In this document: positions 9,901 to 19,900 of the stretch, in pieces
Layout: the number at the start of each line of letters is the position of its first letter
Position numbering within the stretch: position 1 is the first letter of the stretch
NCBI GenBank assembly: GCA_028752905.1
Contig: JAQNBH010000002.1
Location: 38,384,975 to 38,448,974, forward strand
Length of the DNA: 64,000 nt
From: Cladorhizidae sp. MBARI D1340-BT2
Lineage: Eukaryota > Porifera > Demospongiae > Poecilosclerida > Cladorhizidae
Direction: 5' to 3'
Made by a program: the position numbers and the translations under genes
The notes under the pieces: generated by a model
Told to the model about the DNA's origin: nothing
The model's input: only the letters and a program-made list of their open reading frames with translations
Database searches by the model: none

Positions 9901-10425
9901 GGGCTCTTCGCAGGAGTACTGGATGAAATATTAACAGATTGTGGGAAGAATTTCGTAAGTAGGAGTTATATGCATTTTTGGGTGTGAAGTCCATCACAAC
10001 TACACCTTATCAGCCCGGCCATCAACGGCATGGTGGAACGCTTCAATGCGATGCTGAAAGCCATGATAAGGAAAGTCCTGAAACAGTGGAAGGGTCGTTG
10101 GGATCAAGCCCTGCCTCACTTGTTAGCGGAATACAGGAGGACGCCCAACCAAACCACTGGATTTACTCATTCTGAACTTTTATTCGGACGACAGATTCAA
10201 TGGCCACTTCAAGCATTATGGATGAGGTCGAACATCCAAGGAAACAACCCCAATAGAGGTAGTCACATACATGACAACAATCCAGAAGAAACTGGAGGAT
10301 ATCTGAGATCTCTCCCAGGAAAGAGAGGAGAAAAAGAAGGTGATGTGTAAGGAACTGTACGACAGAAAGGCCAAAAAAATGGAGTATGACGTGGGAGAGT
10401 TAGTTCATGTTATGGATGCCTGGAA
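9901..10425 (+). pseudogene. Integrase of gypsy-like element 2
   Basis: The frame reads DEILTDCGKNFVS (second catalytic Asp region), then after a one-base shift in a T run VKSITTTPYQPGH, and after another shift NGMVERFNAMLKAMIRK with the third catalytic residue (Glu). LPHLLAEYRRTPNQTTGF and ELLFGRQIQWPL follow, then a C-terminal region YDRKAKKMEYDVGELVHV. The zinc domain and first Asp are missing at the 5' side. Element start and 5' LTR are not found. Confidence 0.85.
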
Positions 10426-10449
10426 TTGGACCAAAAAGATAGATCCCAG

Positions 10450-10945
10450 GTGCTAATACCATCATGGTCTGGACACAGGAGAGCATTTCAATGTCTCAAT
10501 GAAGCATTATCCAGAGATCCAGTACTGATTAGCCCGAATAAAAACAAGCCATTCTCACTACACACCGATGCTTCAGGAGTGGGCCTGGGTGCAATACTTA
10601 GCCAGGAGGGAGCTGAAGGGATAGAGAGACCAGTGGTATATTATTCGTGGAAGTTCCGACCGGTGGAGACACGATACTCCATAACCGAATAGCTGTGGTT
10701 GAATCAATCAAACATTTTAGAGTCTACCTATCAGGAGTATGTTTCAAGGTGGTCACTGATCATCGGAGTCAGGCATACTCTGCTAGAATGCGGGACGGAT
10801 CAGGAAGACTTACTCGATGGGCTATCATGCTTCAACCATTTCTATTCACCATTGAATATCGACCTAGAGTGCAGCACCAAAATACCGATGGATTATCGAG
10901 ACAAGCCTGGCCAAGCAGAAAGGGTCAAAACTCAACCAAAAAGGA
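10450..10945 (+). pseudogene. RNase H of gypsy-like element 2, directly after integrase
   Basis: The sequence jumps from the integrase C-terminus to AFQCLNEALSRDPVL of the RT/RNase H connection with no RT between. LHTDASGVGLGAIL (first Asp), a stop at the catalytic Glu region (RYSITE then TAG), VVTDHRSQAY (third Asp) and NTDGLSRQAWPS complete the domain. A purine tract (AGAAGGGAGGGG) leads into the LTR at 10960. Integrase upstream of RNase H agrees with the order in the elements at 190 and 54589; the RT loss is a deletion at about 10430-10460. Confidence 0.87.
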
Positions 10946-10959
10946 CGAGAAGGGAGGGG

Positions 10960-11392
10960 TGTCGCAGGGCGACCTTGAGATTACAAACCCAATTTCTGAC
11001 AGCCACTTTAAGTGAATGAATAAATTACTAATGTGTGAACCATATTGTATAGAACTGTGAACACCTAAGCTAGCATGTCTTGTATGCATCTCATTGGTCA
11101 CTCTTATGTGTGACAACACGGAATATTACCATGTATGGGCATGTCTGGAGTGACTGGCTATAGCCTAGTTAAAGGAGCAGTTTTACAGTCTTAGATCTGA
11201 TTGCCATTACAAAGAGTCTGTAGACGTGTGCATGTATGTGCAATAAAGGTGAATTCTTGTTGCGAGACTTGCTTGCATTAGCTTGAGTAATATAGCTAGG
11301 GTACTCATCAGAGGTCACCTGGTGGCAGCATACCAAACAAACCAGCTGACAGGAGTGTAATCTTGGGTAGTATAGATTTCCGTCCTGTCACA
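10960..11392 (+). repeat. 3' LTR of gypsy-like element 2
   Basis: A 433-bp LTR starts TGTCGCAGGGCGACC just after the polypurine tract and ends GTCCTGTCACA. The start is a short hairpin (GTCGC-AGG-GCGAC). A TATA-like TAGTTAAAGG lies at about 11166, and CCTGGTGGCAGCATAC in the 3' part is shared with the LTR at 57278. Sequence after 11392 resumes the ~123-bp repeat field. Confidence 0.75.
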
Positions 11393-13085
11393 CTAGATCT
11401 TTTCACTTTGGAAAATGTAGCTGTTCAAGGATTGATGTAAATTTTGTTGCTGGCTTAGAGTAATGTAGTGTGTTACACAAGCATCTATGCTTACTTCACA
11501 TTGCTATGGATTCTTTCTCTCTTGTGAATGTATTTTTTCCAGGATAGATTTCTTTGCTGTAACTTTTGTTGCAGGCATAGCATAATATATTGATGTAAAA
11601 CAGGCATCTATGCTTACTTGGAATTGTTCTAAATATTTTAGCTCTGGTAAAATAACTTCCTCGAAGATAGATCTTTGCTGTATGGTTTGTAGTGACCAAA
11701 CAGTAACATAGAGATGCTTACCTGCAATTACTCTAACACTTGAAAAACTATTTGTTCTTTGGCATTGTCTGGCTGAAAGATTGAAGCTGTTGGTATTTTC
11801 ATTCTTAGCAAAGAAAGACAAGAGACTGCAAATTGAGTTACTATGGGCATTTATGAACTTTGTGTGAAGTGACCTACTTGTATGTTTGTAAGTGGATATC
11901 ACTATCTTGCATTGTAGTTCATTTTCTGCAAAAACAAAGCATGACAAACTCAAAAACAGAACTTGGTGATCCATTGGGTAGTGTCAGTGGTTAGGTTTAT
12001 GGATGATGGACGGTGGATTTTTCTACACTATAAAGGTCTGCTCATCCTTCTCCTTCTGGAATAGAAATATTTCCTGAATAGAAATTGAAACATCATAAAT
12101 ACTCTTGCTACACAGACATCCAAAATTACACTGAATTCTTTCTGTCTTGAGGTAGTAGTTGTTGCAGGATAGATTTCTAGCTGTTAGTTTGGTTGGTTCT
12201 AGGCATACAGCTATATATATACTCAGGCAACTACATTACTCTCTCGAGAATTAGCCAACTGCTCAATAAGAGTTTAAGTTTTGTTTCAGAATACATTCAT
12301 AGAGTGCTATATAATTTTCATGCATTTGTGCTTAACTGAAATTGTGCTAGCTATATACTTGCTTTACTCTTGAAAAACATGTTGAATAAACCTAGCTGTA
12401 GGTTTTGTTACAGTGAGCAATTGACATTTATGCTTACCTGGAAAAATAAATTGTTTTGGTAAAAGTAGCTGTTCAAGGATTGATTGATTTCCTGTAAATT
12501 TTGTTGCTGGCTTAGAGTAATGTAGCATCTTAGACAAGCATCTACTTTAATTGCTTTGAATTCCTTCTCATGTTAAAGTAGTTTTTCCAGTATAGATTTC
12601 TTAGTTAAGTTTTGTTGCAGGTATAGAGTGATATAATCGTGTAACACAGGCATCTATGCTTACCTGGTATTGATCTAAACATTTTCGCTCTTGTAAAATA
12701 AGTTCCTCGAAGAAAGATTCCTTTACTGTAAGGTTCGTAAATTATTTGTTCCAGAAAATATATCTATCTTTGTGCCAAGTTTTGTTGCTATATATCATGG
12801 TGTGAGTGAGTCATGCAACAATGGAATCTATGCTTACCTACAATTGCTCTGATTCCTTTCTCTCATTGATAAACCATTTCTCGAGGATTTATTTATTTTC
12901 TGAAGTTTTGTTGCAGGCATAGTGTAATATAGAGTGCTTCACAGGTATATATATATTTTACTGGAATTGCATTTGCATTGATTTCCTTCCATCTTGAGAA
13001 ATTATTTGCTCCAGGAGAGATTTGTTAGATTTGTTGCAGAAATAGTGTGACATAGTTATGCTTACATGGAATTGCACTACATTTT
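11393..13085. repeat. Old ~123-bp tandem repeat field, block 1
   Basis: Diverged units carry, in order, CATCTATGCTTACCTGGAAT, TGAATTCTTTCTCTTGAG, GTAGTTGCTCCAGGATAG, ATTTCTTTGCTGTAAG, TTTTGTTGCAGGCATAG and AGTGATATAGTGATG. Unit length is about 120-125 bp with many indels. The segment 11790-12090 is not of this unit but matches 3560-3840 of cassette copy 1. No coding potential. Confidence 0.75.
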
Positions 13086-14815
13086 TATGGTCTATGAGGA
13101 TTGGGCATCATATTTTATGGAGAACTAGGAAGATTAGATGTGCATGTTCATGGAGAACATGTTTCAAGGAGAACTAGAAGAATTTGGCATGCATGTTTCA
13201 AGGAGAACTAGAGGATTAGGCTTGCATGTTTCATGGAGAACTAGGAGGATTGGGCATGCATATTTCAGGAGAACTCGTAAGATTAGGCAGCATGTTTCAT
13301 GGAGAGAACTATGAGGATTAGGCATGCATGTTACATGGAGAACTAGGAGGATTAGGCATGTATGTTTCATGGAGAATTAGGAGGATTAGGCATGTATGTT
13401 TAATGGAGAACTAGGAGGATTAGATGTGCATGTTCATGGAGAACATGTTTCAAGGAGAACTGGAAGAATTTGGCATGCATGTTTCAAGGAGAACTAGAGG
13501 ATTAGGCTTGCATGTTTCATGGAGAACCAGGAGGATTGGGCATGCATATTTCAGGAGAACTCGTAAGATTAGGCATGCATGTTTCATGGAGAGAACTATG
13601 AGGATTAGGCATGCATGTTACATGGAGAACTAGGAGGATTAGGCATGTATGTTTCATGGAGAATTAGGAGGATTAGGCATGTATTTTTCATGGAGAATAA
13701 GGAGGATTAGGCATGCATGTTACATGGAGAACTAGGAGGATTAGGCATGTATGTTTCATGGAGAATTAGGAGGATTAGGAATGCATATTTCAGGAGAACT
13801 AGGCATGCATGCTTCATGGAGACATAGGAGGATTAGGCATGCATGTTACATGGAGTTGTAGGAGGATTAGGCATGCATGATTCATGGAGAAGTAGGAGGA
13901 TTAGGCATGCATGTTTTATGGAGAACTAGGAAGATTAAGCGTGCAAGTTTCATGGAGGTATGTTTCATGGAGAACTAGGAGGATTAGGCATGCATATTTA
14001 GGAGAACTAGGAGGATTAGGCATGCATGTTTCATGTGGAACTAGGAGGATTAGATGTGCATGTTCGTGGAGAACATGTTTCAAGGAGAACTAGAAGAATT
14101 TGGCATGCATCTTTCAAGGAGAACTAGAGGATTAGGCGTGCATGTTTCATGGAGAACTAGGAGGATTGGGCATGCATATTTCAGGAGAACTCGTAAGATT
14201 AGGCATGCATGTTTCATGGAGAGAACTATGAGGATTAGGCATGCATGTTACATGGAGAACTAGGAGGATTAGGCATGTATGTTTCATGGAGAATACGGAG
14301 GATTAGGCATGCATATTTCAGGAGAACTAGGAGGATTAGGCATGCATGTTTCATGGAGAACTAGGAAGGATGATTAGGCATGCATGTTACATGGAGTTGT
14401 AGGAGGATTAGGCATGCATGTTTCATGGAGAACTAGGAGGATTAGGCATGCATGTTTCATGGAGAACTAGGAAGATTAGGCGTGCAAGTTTCATGGAGGT
14501 ATGTTTCATGGAGAACTAGGAGGATTAGGCATGCATATTGAATGGAGCACTAGGAGGATTAGGCATGCATGTTTCATGTGGAACTAGGAGGATTAGGCTT
14601 GCATGTTTCATGGAGAATTAGGAGGATTAGGCATGCATATTTCAGGAGAACTAGGAGGATTAGGCATGCATGTTTCATGGAGAACTAGGCGGATTAAGCA
14701 TGCATGTTTAATGGAGAACTAGGAGGATTAAGCATGCATGTTTCATGGAGAACTAGGATGATTAGGCATGCATGTTTCATGGAGAATTAGGAGGATTAGG
14801 CATGTATGTTTCAGT
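13086..14815. repeat. 34-bp satellite (GCATGCATGTTTCATGG family)
   Basis: About 48 head-to-tail copies of a 34-bp unit made of ATGCATGTTTCATGG, AGAACTAGGAGG and ATTAGGC. A variant block starting TTAGATGTGCATGTTC recurs at about 13130, 13420 and 14050, showing higher-order duplication. The GCATGC palindrome recurs in most units. A smaller, diverged array of the same family is at 28405-28665. Confidence 0.92.
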
Positions 14816-16300
14816 CAGCACTTTGAGAATTTTCACAAGAACAAAGTAAATTTTAGGCAACACACGTATGCATATTATTATATGTATGTGTGTAGGATAT
14901 ATTCAATTATAGAGGATGTAATTATAGGCACAAATCTAATTGATAGAGTCAACAGGATATTATAGGTGATGAAGGGGAGACATGTAATCGAGAGCACATG
15001 ATTGCATAAATGACAGGGGACATGGAAATATAATTAAGACATATTCATTATTGAGAATAGTGAACATCTTTATATTTAGGGCACATAAAAATCGTCCAGT
15101 GGGAAAGTAAGAAGAACACATGATTGTACTTAGTCATGAAATTATAGTTATATTCATTATACTGAGAGATAGTAGTGCCAAATAAGATGTGTATATTTAG
15201 GGCACATAAAATAGACACATATAATTAATTATAAGCAACATTCATATAATATTATTGGCTCACATGTACACACAAGAAAACAAAAGTTTTTTTTGTGTCA
15301 TTATACAAACTTTAAAATCCACTCTATTTTATATAATTATTATAAAGAACAAGTTCCTACTAAATATAAAGAATGTTCCCCTCCAAACATCTAATTTCCT
15401 TTGCTAGACCTTGAAGGCTGTGACAGAACCTAGAGTAAGAATACTTATTAGTGACATCAAAGAAGTGCTTCCCTGGACTTCTTGTTCTATGTTATTGTAA
15501 TATTTATTAAAAAAATTGATATATAAATATGACCTGCAGATTAAGTCAATGTTCAGAGCTATATATAATTTGAGCTTTTGTGGCTAATTATGTATAATAG
15601 TAGAGTATGCAAGCTCATAGTTGAGCTAGGTGGTAAAAGCTCCTCCATCATGAAATTTGTCATAGATTTATTAGTGAAAATAAGATTCTTCTTCATATTC
15701 TCTTACTTGTTTATTTAACACGTATTAATTTCATGCACTCCTTGTTTTGGGAGTCCACTTATTTTACAATCATCTCATGGTCTTCCGCTAGTCATACATC
15801 TTTCCGTCAAGAATTTGAAAAATTACATTGCAACCTCAACTAACATTTTCATAGCATGTAGTGGAACTGGCCAAATGAACCTGGATATATAACTCTTGAC
15901 TGTCTCCATCTTGTGGGGAAAGATTGTGCATATCAACATAGAGCTTATCAGCCAGACTTTGAACTGCTCTGTAAATTATTGTACTTGAGGTACTTTGACC
16001 ATGTTGTAAACTGGCCTAAACATTTTCATAAGTTCATTCTCGTCATCAGATATGTAAGTTTTGCATTTTAAGGAAAATTGAAGAATCATCGAGTAATAAA
16101 TTCCTAAGTGGACCATCATGAGTTTAGCTATGGTCTTCAAAGTAAGTCACAGGTAGCTCTATCAATATGTTATGTTCTAGCTGCATGCCTACCTGAATGA
16201 CTGAGATTAAGCATTGAAGAACTTCCACCAGGCTTTCTCCCTGGCAATGAAAGTTAAAATTTATTGATTTATTTTATTGGTGACAGTTATTACCAGAGAA
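14816..16300. repeat. Dispersed cassette, copy 2
   Basis: Follows directly from the 34-bp satellite. Its first part (14816-15240, TTATAGGCACAAATCTAAT, GGGCACATAAAATAG) matches 28666-29090, and its second part (15240-16300) matches copies 1 and 3. It then passes into the ~123-bp field. No open frame of note. Confidence 0.72.
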
Positions 16301-16717
16301 GCTATTGAATGGTGACAGCAGTTGAGTTTGTGACTGATGTATGGCGGCTTTCTCTATGTTTTAAGAGTGTTCTAATACTTCTCCTCTACTTCGCTATTAG
16401 AAAACCTTTCCTGAATAGAAATCTGAAACGTTGCAGTGGTAGTCAAACAACAAGTACCTGATGCTCGGCAAATGCAAAGCTATATAATTGGGCAAGCAAA
16501 TTAGCTCCATAAATGAAAATGCGCGGTTGCTATATATAGTAACAATTATCTTCTACGCAGGCATCTGTGATTATCTGGAATTACACTGAATTCATTTTCA
16601 CTTGAGTTGTTGCAAGACAAATTTCTTGCTGCTAGTTGGTTGCAGGCCCAGAGTGACAAAGTGATGCTACTCAGGCACCATCATTACCGGGAATGCCTCA
16701 GAATCTTGAAAAGTAGT
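16301..16717. repeat. Old ~123-bp repeat field, left of the intact element
   Basis: Diverged units (TTCACTTGAGTTGTTGC, GAATCTTGAAAAGTAGTT) end abruptly at the LTR at 16718. The interrupted unit resumes at 22171 with GTAGTTCCTTCAAATTAG. Confidence 0.7.
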
Positions 16718-16929
16718 TAGAGAAGCGCTATGCGCCGTCATAGAACAAGATTGAACTGGACCAATAATCAGTGTGCAAGTCATATGATGATAGCAATAAC
16801 TGAGGCAAGGTAAGGGTCGTCAATTAGGTAAGATCGCTAAATGGAATATTGTGTGTGGATGATATTACATATCTAACTAAAGGTCGCTAAATGGAATATT
16901 GTGTGTGGATGATACTACATATCTAACTA
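16718..16929 (-). repeat. 3' LTR of the intact element
   Basis: 212 bp, identical to 21959-22170. It contains a 46-bp direct repeat (16834-16879 and 16884-16929, one mismatch) which in element sense opens U3. Confidence 0.93.
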
Positions 16930-16940
16930 TCTCCCCCCAA
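16930..16940 (-). promoter_or_regulatory. Polypurine tract
   Basis: On the minus strand TTGGGGGGAGA lies immediately upstream of the 3' LTR, the expected place for the plus-strand DNA primer of an LTR element. Confidence 0.8.
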
Positions 16941-16983
16941 GTTCACTGTAGGGGAACTGAAAATTCTGTGGTATCATCGTCCA

Positions 16984-19900
16984 TCATTGTCCGTATCTGT
17001 CTACCGGGACCTTGATCCTGGTGCTCCGGCGAAGTGGCGGCGGTTGGATGGGTGGTCTGTTCCATGGTGCCATGGGTCCTATCGCTGGGCTGTCGTGGGG
17101 CTTGGGTGGTGGGAGTTGGAGGGTTGGCGGTGTCCCAGCAATCGAGGCGTACGATCTTCCCCCTGCCTGTGAAGGTGGGGGCGAGAATTGCAGTTTATTC
17201 GGAGCCTGGTGTTGAGCCGGGGGTGGTGCCTGTGGTGTGCCAGGTGTGGTAGGTTGGCGAGATGCCGGCGGCGGCAGAGTCACTGGTGCTGGCGGCGTCG
17301 GTGGTGTGGGTGGTGGTGGTGGTGGTGGCGTGGTAGCCACTGGTTGGTTTTGCCGTGGCGGTATGCCAGCTAGGCGGGTCCGGAGTGCGTCATCGGGTGA
17401 CAGTTGTGGGGTGCTGTTTCTTCTCAGGTGGCGGCGGTTGCGGGTAGTCAGCCGGCCGTTGCCATCCATCCTGACGGTGTATTGGTGGTACTGGAGCACT
17501 TCTGTTACCACACCGGTGTGGTCCCATTTGCCTGGGTGGTGGCCGTGCTGGTTTTGGACATGGACCCGGTCCCCACACCGGAGTGGTGAGAGGCCTCCAG
17601 TATGTTCTGTCCACCTTCCGTGTGCCAAGGACTGTCGCTTCCTCATCGCAGCTTGGCGTTGCTTTTCCGAGGGGTCATCCTGGGGTACTTGAAGTTTGTG
17701 TGGTAGAATGGGTAGCAGGTCTCTTGTGGGTCGGCCAAGGACACACATCGCCGGTGACATCTTGGTGTCTGGACTTGGGGCGTTGCGGTATGTCAGCAGG
17801 GCCTTGAAGAAGGAGGACTTGAGGGTCCCTCCTGGGCCAGTGTTGCCGGTTATCAGGCGTTTCATCGTCTTGACAGCGGTCTCGGCCCTGTTGTTTGAGT
17901 GTGGGTGGTATGCTGAGCACAGCCTGTGTTGCACCCCCCAGTCGGTTAGGAATTCTGCTGTTAAGTGGGCAGTGAATTCCGGCCCGCCATCTGTGGTGAT
18001 GGTATCGGGTATGCCGAAGGAGGCGAATGTCTCTCTTAGTACGGCAGTCAGACCTGCTGCTCCCCCGGTGGCTGGGGCGACTATGGGCCAGCCCGAGAAT
18101 CGGTCCACCACCACCAGATAGCAGGATCCGGCGTGGTGGAAGTAGTCGGCACATATTGAACCGAACGGGCGGTCAGGTACCTCGGGAGTCGTTGGGGGCA
18201 GGTGAGGTTGGGATGGGGCGTTCCCGTTGCATTCTGTGCAGTGGGCGCGGGTCGTATTGATGTCCGACGTCATGCCTGGCCAATACATAGACGATGCTGC
18301 TCGGGCCATCATCCCACTCGTGCCCTGGTGTGCAGCGTGGAGGGCTTGCAGGCACTGTTGTCTGAGTGATTGGGGGATGACGATTCGGTCCCCGTAACAC
18401 ACCACGTCGTCAATGATGGTTAGGTCGCCTAGGATGTTGAAGTATGCTTGGATGCTTGGCGGGAGTAGGTCTTTGGCGCTTGGTGGCCCTTCCTCGATTG
18501 CTGCCATGAGGTCCTGCATCGTTGGGTCTTCTGTTGTGGCGATTTGCAACTGCTCCCAGCCAATCGGTGTTGCTGAGAGGGCGCTGCACAACGCGATGGG
18601 GAGACCATCTCCCTCTTGAAGCGTGCAGGTCGAGCAGTGCACAGTGTTGGGTGGGGTGCTGGGCCCGCCATGGCAGTTGCTGCTTGGTGACTGGACGTCG
18701 TCCTGGAGGTGTAGTCTAACCGGTGATCTCGGCCCGGATGGATGGCGAGACAGGGCATCGCTGGTCTGGTTGCGTGTGCCCGGGATGTAGGCCATCCTGA
18801 ATCGGTAGCGTAGTGTTCGCTCCTTCAGATTCCTGAGGCGAGGGTTCGGGATGTCCTCGAGGCAGCGATCGCCGAATAGTCTGAGCAGTGGCTTGTGATC
18901 CACTGCTACGACTAGATCGCTGCACCCGAGGACGAAGTGCCGTGTTCGGTCGAGGGCATCTGCCACCGCCAGTGCCTCGCCCTCCACTGGTGCGTACCGT
19001 GATTCGGCCGCGTGGGTGAATCGGGACCCCACTAGTGTCACTCGCCATCCCTCCCGGCAGCAGAATGGGTCGGACGACTGGCACTTGCAGTGTTTTTGCG
19101 TTAGCCAGAAGCCGATCCCGTTCTTGCTCCAGTCTGTTGCAAGGCATGTGGGTCGCCCCTTGTCGAATATTTCGACGCCTGCTCGGATGCTGCTGCATAT
19201 GTGATCCTTTGATGTAGTGAGGGCGTCTGACAGCTTGTCTGTCCATTCGAACGGGGTGGATGGTTTCAACAGCTCACGGAAGGGGAGCATGGCTGCGGTC
19301 ATGGCAAAAGAGTATGAGACTTGATTTACCAGACCGAACCATGCCCTCACATCGGTGATGCTCGTTGGGGTTGGGAAGTCTCTGATGGCCGCCGTGAATT
19401 TGTCTGCTGGGCGGACCTCGGTGGGTGTCACGGTGAATCCGGCGAATTCGACCTTGTCCTTGGCGAAGAGAAACTTGGCCGGGTTGAGGGTGATGCCGTT
19501 CCGTGCGCAAATGTCGAGCCACTCGGTTGCCTGATGGAATGCCTCCGTGATGTCTGAAGACCAGAGGAGCGCGTCGTCTACACACTTGGTCTTCGACATC
19601 ACGTGGGCGACGAGGGCGTCGTAGCGGGATGTATAAGCGTCACCGGAGGCGATGTAGCCCTGTGGTGCCGTCATATATCGGTATCTCCCCCACGGAGTTA
19701 TGAATGTGGTGAAGTGTCTATCTTCTTCCCTCAGTGCTACGGAGTGGTAGCCATTCCACGCGTCGAAAATGGTCTTTTTGGTTCCGCGTGGAATGGCTCT
19801 GGCCTGGTGGAAGGGGGATGGACAGTGGTGCGTCTCTCGCGTGGCATGTTTGTTCAGGGGTTGGAAGTCTATGGTCCTCCTGAGCGACCCGTTCTTCTTG

